DNA of 64,000 bases. Origin: an uncultured Maribacter sp. (GTDB lineage Bacteria > Bacteroidota > Bacteroidia > Flavobacteriales > Flavobacteriaceae). The notes under the pieces are model-generated. The model did not search any database. It was not told where the DNA came from and was given only the letters and a program-made list of their open reading frames with translations. A program made the position numbers and the translations under genes. Shown in pieces: positions 9,924 to 20,275 of this stretch. Positions within the stretch are counted from its first letter, which is position 1, and every line of letters starts with the position of its first letter. Location of the stretch: positions 248,001 to 312,000 of the forward strand of contig CANMKG010000003.1 of NCBI GenBank assembly GCA_947498505.1, written 5' to 3'.

Positions 9924-10889
9924 TTACCTGTTTCTGTTCAATAACGGTAAGAGTAGAAAAGATATTGCACCAAAAACAATAACCATTATTGTTTGCGCAA
10001 TCCACATAATCCAGCCAAAAGCATTTCCGGAGACTACACTAATCCCAAAAATTTCTAGAGACTTACTTACTGCAGCTGGATAAGCTATGAAACCTCCATT
10101 GGTTGTCGTCATTGCAAAGGCTCCACCAACAAAAGCAACCAATAGCGCACTTAATGATAAATTGGTGGTTTCTAAAATGGTGAATTTAATAACCCAAAAC
10201 ATTCCAATGTACGCGGCCCATATAAAAAGCGTATGAAAAATAAACGCCCATTTATGTTTCATTTTAAAGATACTTAATATACCATCGAGCATACTTTTTA
10301 GAAAGTCTTTGATTTTTATGGACAATGCTGACTTAGACTTTTTGATAAGTTTAATAGAAATAAATAATCCTAGAATGCCTACAAGTAGAATTACCAAACC
10401 ACCAACTATTCCTAAACCACTTTCTGAAATAAACTCAAGTATTAATTCGGTTTGAAGCAATAGCGCAATACAAATGATAAGTAATAACATAATTACATCA
10501 ACAACTCTTTCTGTTACAATAGTCCCAAACCCTTTTTCAAAAGGGACTTTTTCATAGGTAGTTAATGCTGTTGCTCTTAAAAACTCTCCAGACCTAGGAA
10601 TGCCCAAGTTTGCAAGATAAGCAGTAAGTATAATTAACAGGTTATTGCTAAGCTTTGGTTTGTAACCAAGAGGTTCTAAAAGATAATTCCAACGAATAGC
10701 TCTTGAAATATGACTTAGAGCACCAATTATTATTGAAGTAACCACCCAAAAGGGATCTGCATTTTTTATGTGAGTTAAAATTTCTTGACGTTGTTCTGGT
10801 GTAGTAGAGCTATATAAGTACCAAACTAAAAAAACTCCCAAAGCAATTGGGAGTATCATTTTAAGGTATTTTTTGAAATTAAAGTTCAA
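9924..10889 (-). CDS. YbhN / lysylphosphatidylglycerol-synthase-like membrane protein
   Basis: 321 residues with about eight hydrophobic segments, matching the flippase-like UPF0104 (YbhN, AglD) family, the membrane half of MprF-type proteins without the aminoacyl-transferase domain. Family marks include an early R-A-x-R-W-x-x-L motif (SRAIRWNYLLEPLG) and the G-I-P-R-x-G-E-x-x-R block (GIPRSGEFLRATALTTYE). The frame opens with TTG at 10889, three bases after the panD stop; the first ATG is ten codons in (10859). I keep the TTG because it supplies the basic residues NFNFKKYLK expected before the first membrane helix. The role, perhaps lipid translocation, is unknown. It is cotranscribed with panD and the pseudo-esterase by spacing. 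Confidence 0.85.
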   Translation of the reverse strand: MNFNFKKYLKMILPIALGVFLVWYLYSSTTPEQRQEILTHIKNADPFWVVTSIIIGALSHISRAIRWNYLLEPLGYKPKLSNNLLIILTAYLANLGIPRSGEFLRATALTTYEKVPFEKGFGTIVTERVVDVIMLLLIICIALLLQTELILEFISESGLGIVGGLVILLVGILGLFISIKLIKKSKSALSIKIKDFLKSMLDGILSIFKMKHKWAFIFHTLFIWAAYIGMFWVIKFTILETTNLSLSALLVAFVGGAFAMTTTNGGFIAYPAAVSKSLEIFGISVVSGNAFGWIMWIAQTIMVIVFGAISFLLLPLLNRNR

Positions 10890-10892
10890 AAT

Positions 10893-11243
10893 TTATGTCA
10901 ATAAATTGTTTTCTTCATTAGGGAACACCAAAGAAGGATTAAAACTTCTTGCTTCTTCAATATCCATTCTAGCGTACGTTATTAAAATAAGAATATCTCC
11001 AACAGCAACCTTTCTCGCTGCCGCTCCGTTAAGAGTAATTTCACCACTTTTTCTAGGTCCAGGTATGGCATAGGTTTCCAGACGTTCGCCGTTACTATTA
11101 TTTACAATTTGCACTTTCTCTCCCCTCACAATATTAGCCGCATCCATTAAATCTTCATCAATGGTAATACTTCCAATATAATTTAAATCTGCACCGGTAA
11201 CTTTTACACGGTGAATTTTAGATTTTACTACTTCTATTTGCAT
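10893..11243 (-). CDS. panD: Aspartate 1-decarboxylase
   Basis: A 116-residue pyruvoyl enzyme that converts L-aspartate to beta-alanine for pantothenate and CoA synthesis in the cytosol. The self-cleavage site Gly24-Ser25 is present in [10 protein letters not shown]; Ser25 becomes the pyruvoyl group. Lys9 (KSKIHR) and the pair GAAAR near residue 73 are also conserved. Length and start are normal. It lies 13 bases after panC and three bases before the YbhN-like gene, so panC and panD are one unit. No panB is visible here; the hydroxymethyltransferase must be elsewhere. Confidence 0.97.
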   Translation of the reverse strand: MQIEVVKSKIHRVKVTGADLNYIGSITIDEDLMDAANIVRGEKVQIVNNSNGERLETYAIPGPRKSGEITLNGAAARKVAVGDILILITYARMDIEEARSFNPSLVFPNEENNLLT

Positions 11244-11256
11244 TGTACAAATTTAA

Positions 11257-12102
11257 TCAATTTAAAGCTATATTGTCTATAAGTCTAACATTCTCAGCAT
11301 AAACAGCAATAAAGGCTCTGTATTTTTTTTGTTTATTTTTTTTGTCGATAGGTTTTAAAGTATCTGACTCTGAAATTTCAAAATATTCTAATTCCAAATT
11401 TTCAGATTTTTCAAATACACCGCTAACCCATTCAATAATAATATTAGCACTTTCTATGCCAAATTTGTTTTTGGCAGATTTTAGCGTTTCATAGATAATA
11501 CCAGCTTCTTTTCTCATTACCGGAGAAAGCCTTTCATTCCGAGAACTCATAGCCAGTCCGTGAGGTTCTCTAACAATAGGACACCCAATAATGTTTACTG
11601 GAATATTTTGAGTAGAAACAATAGATTTAATTATTTGCAATTGCTGAAAGTCTTTTTCACCAAAGTATGCGTTATTAGGTTTTATTAGGGTTAATAATGC
11701 TTCAACAATGGTAGCGACACCTTCAAAATGATCTTCTCTATAGGCTCCCTCCATTACTTTGTCTAAACCATTAAAGTCATATACCTTAGATTTTACGTTA
11801 TCACCATACATTTCTTCAACCGTTGGAGCAAAAACAACAATGTCATCAGAAATTGTTTTGAGTAGCTCAATATCAGCTTCTAAGGTTTTAGGGTATTTAA
11901 CTAAATCATCTTGATTATTAAACTGCGTTGGATTCACAAAAATGCTTACAATGAGACGATTATTTTCATTAAAAGCTTTTTTTATAAGGGAAATATGTCC
12001 TTGATGTAGTGCGCCCATGGTAGGCACTAACCCCAAGGTATTACGGCTGTCTAAAGTCGTTAAATGGGATTTTAACTTTTTTTTAGCATTAATTATAAGC
12101 AT
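11257..12102 (-). CDS. panC: Pantothenate synthetase
   Basis: 281 residues, the usual length. The enzyme joins pantoate and beta-alanine with ATP to make pantothenate. The N-terminus has the nucleotidyl-transferase signature VPTMGALHQGHISLI (HxGH motif), followed by SIFVNPTQF, FGEKDFQQL (with the ATP-site lysine) and the late SSRNERLSP loop, all in family order. It is the first gene of a minus-strand operon running panC, panD, YbhN-like, pseudo-esterase, radA. A perfect -7 promoter element lies 21 bases upstream. Confidence 0.97.
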   Translation of the reverse strand: MLIINAKKKLKSHLTTLDSRNTLGLVPTMGALHQGHISLIKKAFNENNRLIVSIFVNPTQFNNQDDLVKYPKTLEADIELLKTISDDIVVFAPTVEEMYGDNVKSKVYDFNGLDKVMEGAYREDHFEGVATIVEALLTLIKPNNAYFGEKDFQQLQIIKSIVSTQNIPVNIIGCPIVREPHGLAMSSRNERLSPVMRKEAGIIYETLKSAKNKFGIESANIIIEWVSGVFEKSENLELEYFEISESDTLKPIDKKNKQKKYRAFIAVYAENVRLIDNIALN

Positions 12103-12122
12103 AAAACACGTTTAATAGCGAG

Positions 12123-12130
12123 CAAACTTA
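12123..12130 (-). promoter_or_regulatory. -7 promoter element for the panC operon
   Basis: The minus strand reads TAAGTTTG, an exact match to the Bacteroidetes -7 consensus TAnnTTTG. The predicted transcription start is about 12117, giving a leader of some 15 bases before the panC ATG at 12102. No clear -33 TTG is seen at the usual spacing. It is divergent from the element at 12163-12170. Confidence 0.6.
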
Positions 12131-12162
12131 CTATAAATACTGCTAATCTCTATTAATTTTTG

Positions 12163-12170
12163 TAATTTTG
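12163..12170 (+). promoter_or_regulatory. -7 promoter element for the starch-synthase-like gene
   Basis: TAATTTTG matches TAnnTTTG exactly. The predicted start of transcription is near 12177, about 28 bases before the ATG at 12205. The divergent panC element lies 33 bases to the left, so the two promoters share one short control region. Confidence 0.6.
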
Positions 12171-12204
12171 CATTCGCACTCGAGCATAATATAAAACACA
12201 GTTT

Positions 12205-13023
12205 ATGAATGGTAAAAAGATATTGTTTGTATCTTCAGAATTAGTTCCATACTTACCACAGAATGAAGTTTCTTTAATGTCTTATGAAACACCAAGAATG
12301 GTCAACAGCAATGGTGGTCAGATTAGGATTTTCATGCCAAGATATGGCAACATTAATGAGCGTAGGCATCAACTACATGAAGTAATTAGACTTTCAGGTA
12401 TGAATTTAGTTATTAATGACATGGATATGCCATTAATAATCAAAGTAGCATCTATACCAAAAGAGCGTATTCAGGTTTACTTTATTGACAATGAAGAATA
12501 CTTTAAAAGAAAGGCAACTTTCTTTGATGACAAAGGGGCGTTATTTCCTGACAACGATCAAAGAGCAATTTTCTTTGCAAAAGGTGTTGTAGAGACTGTA
12601 AAAAAATTAAATTGGACTCCTGATATTATTCATGTACATGGATGGATGGCATCATTGTTACCGTTATATCTTAAAAAGTATTACGCTGATGAGCCTTTAT
12701 TTGCTGATAGTAAGATTGTCACATCTGTTTATGGTCAAGGGTTTGAAGGGAGCTTGGATAAGGAAATGATTAAAAAAGTAGCCTTTGATGGAATTTCTGA
12801 GGATCAAGTGTCAGATTTGGAAAACCCGGATTATACTAATTTATTAAAGGTTGCTGTGAATTATTCTGACGCTGTAATTTTGGCGGATGAAGATTTACCA
12901 GAAGATTTACAAGAACATATAAGTGGTTTAGATAAGCCTGTTTTACCTTATGTTCCTTTACAAGAGTTTGAGAGTGCTTATGCAGAATTTTATGATTCTC
13001 AAGTTCTTAAGCCAATTGTGTAG
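12205..13023 (+). CDS. One-domain glycogen/starch synthase-like protein
   Basis: 272 residues corresponding only to the N-terminal GT5 half of glycogen synthase. It starts with the expected KKILFVSSELVPY strand and has RIFMPRYGNI and the DIIHVHGWMASLLPLYLK helix typical of the family. The C-terminal Rossmann half that carries the nucleotide-sugar site is absent, and the N-terminal K-x-G-G-L loop is replaced by PQNEVSLMSYETPR. It is therefore unlikely to be an active ADP-glucose transferase. From memory such short homologues are common in Bacteroidetes beside panC and glmS; their function is unknown to me. A strong terminator follows. Confidence 0.85.
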   Translation: MNGKKILFVSSELVPYLPQNEVSLMSYETPRMVNSNGGQIRIFMPRYGNINERRHQLHEVIRLSGMNLVINDMDMPLIIKVASIPKERIQVYFIDNEEYFKRKATFFDDKGALFPDNDQRAIFFAKGVVETVKKLNWTPDIIHVHGWMASLLPLYLKKYYADEPLFADSKIVTSVYGQGFEGSLDKEMIKKVAFDGISEDQVSDLENPDYTNLLKVAVNYSDAVILADEDLPEDLQEHISGLDKPVLPYVPLQEFESAYAEFYDSQVLKPIV

Positions 13024-13052
13024 GTATATTAGTTAAACATACATAAAATTTT

Positions 13053-13092
13053 AAAAGTCCATTTTATCTTTAAAAATGGGCTTTTTGTCTTT
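13053..13092 (+). terminator. Terminator after the starch-synthase-like gene
   Basis: A 13-pair stem (13053-13065 with 13073-13085, one G-T wobble) closes a 7-base loop and runs into a T-rich tract. It starts 30 bases after the stop codon. Confidence 0.8.
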
Positions 13093-13161
13093 TTAACATA
13101 CCACTTACAGAGATTTAACGTTGTACATCTGTAAATGCATCACTTTTTTAAACGTATGTGT

Positions 13162-13169
13162 TAGATTTG
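13162..13169 (+). promoter_or_regulatory. -7 promoter element for glmS
   Basis: TAGATTTG is an exact TAnnTTTG match, 36 bases before the glmS ATG at 13206. No convincing -33 TTG is seen. Confidence 0.55.
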
Positions 13170-13205
13170 CAAAAAAATACAATCATTAACAATTTATAGA
13201 AAAAC

Positions 13206-15050
13206 ATGTGTGGAATAGTAGGATATATAGGTCATAGAGAGGCTTATCCAGTAATTATAAAAGGTCTTCAACGTCTTGAGTACAGAGGTTATGATAGTGC
13301 AGGTATTGCACTGTATGACGGTAATCAAATTAATCTTTCCAAAACAAAAGGAAAGGTTGAGGACTTAAAAAATAAAGCTAAAGGTACTTCATTAGAAGGG
13401 AAATTAGGTATTGGACACACACGTTGGGCAACGCATGGTGTTCCTAACGATGTAAACTCACATCCCCACTATTCTAATTCTGGAGACTTAGTAATTATTC
13501 ATAACGGGATTATTGAAAATTATGAATCTATTAAGCAAGCATTAATCTCAAGAGGATATTCTTTTACCTCCGATACAGATACTGAGGTTTTAGTTAATTT
13601 AATCGAAGAAATTAAAAAAACTGAAGACGTTAAACTTGGTAAAGCTGTTCAGATTGCTTTGAATCAAGTTGTTGGAGCTTATGCAATTGCTGTTTTTGAT
13701 AAGCAAAAGCCAGATGAAATTGTTGTAGCAAAACTTGGTAGTCCGTTGGCTATTGGAATAGGTGAAGACGAGTTTTTTATTGCTTCAGATGCATCTCCAT
13801 TTATTGAATTTACGAATAACGCCGTTTATTTAGAAGATGAGGAAATGGCAATTGTTAGACTTGGGAAGGAAATTAAACTAAGAAAAATAAAAAATGATGC
13901 AGTTGCGTATCCAAAGATTTTGGAACTGCAGATGAATCTTGAGGAAATAGAAAAAGGTGGTTATGACCACTTTATGTTAAAAGAAATCTATGAGCAACCT
14001 AGAGCAATAAAAGATACATATAGAGGGCGTTTATTAGCAGATCAAGGGATTATTCGTATGGCCGGAATTGATCTTAACATAGAAAAATTCTTAAATGCAA
14101 ATAGAATAATCATTGTTGCTTGTGGTACTTCATGGCATGCAGGGTTAGTTGCAGAGTATATTTTTGAAGATTTAGCCCGTATTCCAGTTGAGGTTGAGTA
14201 TGCTTCTGAATTTAGATATCGTAATCCAGTTATTTCCGATAAAGATGTTCTTATTGCAATTTCGCAATCAGGAGAAACGGCGGATACCCTTGCGGCGATT
14301 AAGTTAGCTAAAGAAAAAGGGGCATTTGTTTTTGGTGTATGTAATGTGGTAGGTTCTTCTATTGCTAGAGAGTCAGACGCTGGAGCATATACGCATGCAG
14401 GTCCCGAAATTGGAGTAGCTTCAACAAAAGCTTTTACTACTCAAATAACTGTTCTTACTTTAATCGCAATGAAACTTGCTAAAGAAAAAGGGGAGTTTTC
14501 TGAATCTAAATACCATGAATTTTTGACGGAGTTGGAGACTATTCCAGCTAAAGTGGAAAAAGCATTAGAATCTAATACTTTAATTGAAATTATTTCTGAT
14601 GTGTACAAAGATTCTACAAATTGTCTTTATTTAGGACGTGGTTATAATTTCCCAGTGGCTCTTGAAGGAGCTTTAAAACTTAAAGAAATTAGTTATATTC
14701 ATGCAGAAGGTTACCCAGCTGCTGAGATGAAGCACGGTCCAATTGCTTTAATTGATGAGCAAATGCCAGTTTTTGTTATAGCGACTAAAAAAGGTCATTA
14801 CGAAAAAGTAGTAAGTAATATTCAAGAAATAAAATCTAGAAAAGGTAAAATAATTGCAATTGTTACTGAAGGAGATGTTCAGGTAAAAGAACTTGCTGAT
14901 CATGTGATTGAAGTTCCAGAAACGTTGGAAAGTTTAACACCATTATTAACAACAATTCCTTTGCAGTTACTTTCTTATCATATAGCGGTTATGAGAGGTT
15001 GTAATGTGGATCAACCACGTAATTTGGCTAAGTCAGTAACGGTTGAATAA
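13206..15050 (+). CDS. glmS: Glutamine-fructose-6-phosphate aminotransferase (isomerizing)
   Basis: 614 residues, the usual size. The cytosolic enzyme makes glucosamine-6-phosphate from fructose-6-phosphate and glutamine, the first step toward UDP-GlcNAc for peptidoglycan and lipid A. The N-terminal class II glutaminase has the nucleophile Cys2 (MCGIVGYIG) and GHTRWATHG and HNGIIENY; two SIS domains follow with SQSGETADT near residue 355, and the C-terminus ends LAKSVTVE as in the family. It has its own promoter element and a strong terminator. From memory many flavobacteria have a DUF4270 gene between the starch-synthase-like gene and glmS; here the 182-base gap holds none. Confidence 0.98.
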   Translation: MCGIVGYIGHREAYPVIIKGLQRLEYRGYDSAGIALYDGNQINLSKTKGKVEDLKNKAKGTSLEGKLGIGHTRWATHGVPNDVNSHPHYSNSGDLVIIHNGIIENYESIKQALISRGYSFTSDTDTEVLVNLIEEIKKTEDVKLGKAVQIALNQVVGAYAIAVFDKQKPDEIVVAKLGSPLAIGIGEDEFFIASDASPFIEFTNNAVYLEDEEMAIVRLGKEIKLRKIKNDAVAYPKILELQMNLEEIEKGGYDHFMLKEIYEQPRAIKDTYRGRLLADQGIIRMAGIDLNIEKFLNANRIIIVACGTSWHAGLVAEYIFEDLARIPVEVEYASEFRYRNPVISDKDVLIAISQSGETADTLAAIKLAKEKGAFVFGVCNVVGSSIARESDAGAYTHAGPEIGVASTKAFTTQITVLTLIAMKLAKEKGEFSESKYHEFLTELETIPAKVEKALESNTLIEIISDVYKDSTNCLYLGRGYNFPVALEGALKLKEISYIHAEGYPAAEMKHGPIALIDEQMPVFVIATKKGHYEKVVSNIQEIKSRKGKIIAIVTEGDVQVKELADHVIEVPETLESLTPLLTTIPLQLLSYHIAVMRGCNVDQPRNLAKSVTVE

Positions 15051-15071
15051 ATAAAAAAAGCATAAATTATT

Positions 15072-15106
15072 AAAAGGGCTGCAAACTTGGTTTGCAGCCC
15101 TTTTTT
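15072..15106 (+). terminator. glmS terminator
   Basis: A 14-pair perfect stem (15072-15085 with 15091-15104), GC-rich in the middle (GGGCTGC), closes a 5-base loop and ends in a T-run. Confidence 0.92.
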
Positions 15107-15240
15107 GTATTTATCTCAGCAAATAATCATTTTTTATGATAAAATAGTATTATGCATGCATAATTTTTTTTAATTTGCTATTCTCGATATAAAATTATCT
15201 GTATATTGAAAACGAACTAATTAAACTTAAAATATAAAGA

Positions 15241-18060
15241 ATGAGAGCAATACTATTTTTAGGATTGATTTTTTTTGGCGCTTTAGGGTTTTCTCAAACA
15301 ACTATAAATGGTACCGTTGTAGATGAAAATAACAAACCCGTACCTGGAGTAAATGTTGTTATAGTAGGAAAAACAATAGGAACAATATCAGATTTTGATG
15401 GTAAATTTATCTTAAAAACATCTGAAACTCCACCGTTTCAATTAAAGCTTAGTAGTATAGGTTATGCTGATGCTTTTAGGGATATTTCTTCCGAAAATGA
15501 AACCATACAGGTTATCATGTCGGAAGTACAGACGTTTTTAGATGAAGTAGTACTTTCTGCTTCTAGAACGCCAGAACGTATATTTGAATCCCCTGTTTCT
15601 GTTGAACGTTTTGGGCTGAGGGAAATTGCAAATACTTCCGCTGAATCTTTTTATGGAGGATTACAAAACATGAAAGGCGTTGATATTAATACCAATAGTT
15701 TAACTTTTCAATCAGTAAATACCAGAGGTTTTGCAACTTTTGCAAACAATCGTTTTTTACAATTGGTAGATGGTATGGATAATTCCGCCCCAGGCTTAAA
15801 TTTTGTTCTTGGAAATTTAGTGGGAATGTCGGAATTAGAAGTTCAAAGTGTTGAAATTCTACCAGGAGCAGCTTCCGCTTTGTATGGTGCTGGGGCATTT
15901 AATGGTGTGCTCTTTATGAGAAGTAAAAGCCCTTTTGATTTTCAAGGTATAAGTGCGTATTATAAAACTGGAATTACATCTCAAGAAGCTGCTGGTGATA
16001 ATACTTACCGTGATTTTGGTATTCGCGCTGCACATGCTTTTAGTGATAAATTTGCGGTAAAAGCTAATCTTTCGGTATTAAGAGGAGAAGATTGGCATGC
16101 AAATAGGACAGATGATTTAGAAAACCCTGGTCGTGATAGATCGCATCCTGCCTTTGACGGTTTGAATATATATGGAGATGAAGTTTCTCAAGAGCTGAAT
16201 TTTGATAGTGCTGGTGGTTTCCCAACTGGAACAATTGGTTCAGCAGAAGTTTCTAGAACTGGCTATCATGAATTTGATTTAGCAAATTACGATGCAGAGA
16301 GTGTTAAAACTGATTTTTCAGTGCATTATAGACCATTTGGAAACGATTTAGAATTAGTATATAATGGAAGGATAGGTATCGGAAATACCATTTATCAAGG
16401 CGCAAATAGATATTCGGTAAAGAATTTTACCATGCAACAGCATAAATTTGAAATACGAAACGATAATTTTTTCGTTAGAGGGTATTTAACTTCAGAGAAT
16501 TCGGGAGATTCATATGATACGAGATTTGCTGCAATTAATGTAAATAGAAAATGGAAAGGGGATAGACAATGGTTTACTGAATATGCAAGAACTTTTATTG
16601 GTGCTAAATTAGGCGTTGGCACAGGGGTGCAAGCAGATGATGCTACAGCGCATGCTGCAGCAAGACAAGTGGCGGATACAGGGAGGTTAATCCCAGGAAC
16701 TCCTGAATTTCAAGCTGCTTTTAATAGTGTAATTGCTGACGGAGACTTAACAACCGGTGCAAAGTTTATAGATAATACGAAGTTTAGACATGTAGATGCT
16801 AATTATAATTTTTCACACTTAACTAAAGATTTTGCAGACATTCAAATAGGAGGGTCATTTAGAGAGTATGAATTAAATTCTGGAGGAACAATTTTTACTG
16901 ATATTGATGCACCTATTGTATATAGTGAATACGGAGCGTATATTCAGTTGCAAAAAAATATGATGGAAGAACGCTTGAAACTTACGGTTTCGGGAAGGTA
17001 TGATAAGAATGAATTTTTTGATGGTTTCTTCTCCCCTAGATTTTCAGTTGGATATACTGCTGGAGAAAAGCGTAATCATAATATTAGGGCTTCCGTTCAA
17101 AAAGGATTTAGAAACCCAACTACACAAGATTTATTTATCGGGTTAAATGCAGGTAGAGCTATACTTATAGGTTCTGCTCCAGAAAATCTTGATAGAGATG
17201 TAAGGGTTTTAGACAATAATCCTTTAGGTAATGGTGCCGCTTTAACAGGTTCTGCAACCTCTACGTTAACGGGTAGAAATGCATATGAAAATGCCTGGAC
17301 ATTAAATTCTGTTGAGAATTTTAGAGAGTCTGAATTACCATTAGGTCCGGAAAGGATAGGGTTGCTTGAAAGTGTTGAAACCAGTATCGTAAAGCCTGAA
17401 GAAATTACTGCTTTTGAAGTTGGTTATAGAGGGCAATTAGGGAAAGTAGCTATTGATTTAAGTGGGTACTTTAATATGTATAAAAACTTTATATCCAATA
17501 CAACTGTAGTTGCTCCATATTATGGAGATGTAGAATTAACCCAAATAATACCCGGGACACAAACTCCTATTGCAATTTCTGCGTTAGGTGACGGAGATGT
17601 TCAACCATATCAAACGTATACTAATTCTGATAAGGATATTAATTCATATGGTGTAAATGTGGGAGTTGATGCTAAAATTTTAGGAAATTTTGATATTGGA
17701 GTTAACTATACGTTCACTGAGTTAGATTTCAATAGAGCTTCTGCTCCAGATTTTAGAACAAACTTTAATTCACCTAAGCACAAAGTGAAAGCATCTTTTG
17801 GGAATACAGCGCTTTTCGAAAATTTTGGTTTTAATATTAATTATAGATGGAGTGATGATATTTTTTGGGAAGCAACTTTCGGAGATGGAGATATAGAATC
17901 CTACTCAGTTTTAGACGCTCAGGTAAATTATAGCGTGCCTAGTATTAAGTCTATATTTAAATTAGGAGGCTCAAATATTTTAGGAGATGAATATTTTTCT
18001 GCTATTGGAACAGGAAGTGTTGGGTCTATCTTCTATATTTCGTGGGGAGTTAACCTATAA
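15241..18060 (+). CDS. TonB-dependent outer-membrane receptor
   Basis: 939 residues. A signal peptide (MRAILFLGLIFFGALGFSQ) is followed by a carboxypeptidase-regulatory-like beta domain (about 20-105, GTVVDENNKPVPGVNVVI), a plug domain (about 110-230, with TRGFATFANNRFLQLVDGMD and the PGAASALYG motif), and a long beta barrel ending in an aromatic-rich strand (GSIFYISWGVNL). This is the SusC/FecA-type active outer-membrane transporter, energised by TonB-ExbBD. There is no SusD partner next to it, so a siderophore, vitamin or peptide substrate is as likely as a glycan. Spacing to glmS and a terminator on each side make it a single transcription unit. Confidence 0.93.
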   Translation: MRAILFLGLIFFGALGFSQTTINGTVVDENNKPVPGVNVVIVGKTIGTISDFDGKFILKTSETPPFQLKLSSIGYADAFRDISSENETIQVIMSEVQTFLDEVVLSASRTPERIFESPVSVERFGLREIANTSAESFYGGLQNMKGVDINTNSLTFQSVNTRGFATFANNRFLQLVDGMDNSAPGLNFVLGNLVGMSELEVQSVEILPGAASALYGAGAFNGVLFMRSKSPFDFQGISAYYKTGITSQEAAGDNTYRDFGIRAAHAFSDKFAVKANLSVLRGEDWHANRTDDLENPGRDRSHPAFDGLNIYGDEVSQELNFDSAGGFPTGTIGSAEVSRTGYHEFDLANYDAESVKTDFSVHYRPFGNDLELVYNGRIGIGNTIYQGANRYSVKNFTMQQHKFEIRNDNFFVRGYLTSENSGDSYDTRFAAINVNRKWKGDRQWFTEYARTFIGAKLGVGTGVQADDATAHAAARQVADTGRLIPGTPEFQAAFNSVIADGDLTTGAKFIDNTKFRHVDANYNFSHLTKDFADIQIGGSFREYELNSGGTIFTDIDAPIVYSEYGAYIQLQKNMMEERLKLTVSGRYDKNEFFDGFFSPRFSVGYTAGEKRNHNIRASVQKGFRNPTTQDLFIGLNAGRAILIGSAPENLDRDVRVLDNNPLGNGAALTGSATSTLTGRNAYENAWTLNSVENFRESELPLGPERIGLLESVETSIVKPEEITAFEVGYRGQLGKVAIDLSGYFNMYKNFISNTTVVAPYYGDVELTQIIPGTQTPIAISALGDGDVQPYQTYTNSDKDINSYGVNVGVDAKILGNFDIGVNYTFTELDFNRASAPDFRTNFNSPKHKVKASFGNTALFENFGFNINYRWSDDIFWEATFGDGDIESYSVLDAQVNYSVPSIKSIFKLGGSNILGDEYFSAIGTGSVGSIFYISWGVNL

Positions 18061-18094
18061 AAAGAGTAAAAAAAATACAAAATATTGTAAAGTT

Positions 18095-18125
18095 AAGAGC
18101 GCCAGATAATAGGCGCTCTTTTGTT
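18095..18125 (+). terminator. Terminator after TonB receptor
   Basis: A perfect 9-pair stem AAGAGCGCC/GGCGCTCTT (18095-18103 with 18112-18120), loop of 8 bases, followed by TTGTT. Confidence 0.85.
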
Positions 18126-18173
18126 ATCAGTAAAAAGAGTGAAAAAGATGTTTTCATTTTATATTTAAAAACC

Positions 18174-18181
18174 TATCTTTG
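18174..18181 (+). promoter_or_regulatory. -7 promoter element for atpDC
   Basis: TATCTTTG matches TAnnTTTG exactly. The inferred leader to the atpD ATG at 18242 is about 55 bases. Confidence 0.6.
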
Positions 18182-18238
18182 CGCCCTGAAAAAGGGGTGG
18201 GCTTTTGTCTACTTTAATCCTAAAACATAAACACATAA

Positions 18239-19750
<1,512 letters not shown>

Positions 19751-19802
19751 GTTTAGAGTTTATTTGTTACTCATAACAAGTAGTTTATAACTAAAAAGAG
19801 AT

Positions 19803-20081
19803 ATGTATTTAGAAATAGTATCGCCAGAGGCAACGTTATTTGCTGGAGAAGTAACTTCAGTAACGGTACCAGGAATTAATGGAGAGTTTCAAATGTTAAC
19901 GAATCACGCACCTGTAGTTTCATTATTACAAGCTGGAGATGTAAAAGTTGAAGGAAATGTGGAACTTGAAGAGGCTTATGCAAATAAATTTTCTAAGGAT
20001 TCCACAGGAAAAACTGTTTTGGCTATTACCAGTGGTACAATAGAAATGAAGGATAATAAGGTTATTGTATTGGCAGATTAA
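19803..20081 (+). CDS. atpC: F1 ATP synthase subunit epsilon
   Basis: 92 residues, corresponding to the N-terminal beta-sandwich of epsilon (YLEIVSPEATLFAGEVTSVTVPG, then GEFQMLTNHAPVVSLL). The C-terminal helical hairpin that inhibits ATP hydrolysis in longer homologues is absent, which is usual for Bacteroidetes. It follows atpD by 52 bases and is closed by a strong terminator. Confidence 0.96.
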   Translation: MYLEIVSPEATLFAGEVTSVTVPGINGEFQMLTNHAPVVSLLQAGDVKVEGNVELEEAYANKFSKDSTGKTVLAITSGTIEMKDNKVIVLAD

Positions 20082-20104
20082 AATACAAACCAATAGTGTT
20101 AATA

Positions 20105-20145
20105 AAACAAAAGCGCGAAGTAGTTACTTTGCGCTTTTGTTTTTA
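20105..20145 (+). terminator. atpDC terminator
   Basis: A perfect 12-pair stem (20105-20116 with 20131-20142), AAACAAAAGCGC pairing with GCGCTTTTGTTT, extended inside by AAGTA/TACTT and followed by T residues. Confidence 0.92.
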
Positions 20146-20275
20146 AAAATATTAGGCTTTAATAGTAGTTGTTTTTTTCGATTTTGCATGAGTTGTATTA
20201 TCGGTAATTAGGTCAAGTAAATGTGTAAAATATATCTTGAACTATTTCTAAGGAAGGTTTACCTTTATACCTAAT

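Noticed and set aside
9910-10005. Longer N-terminus for the pseudo-esterase gene
   Set aside because: It overlaps the YbhN-like coding region and buries a clear signal peptide that starts at 9909.
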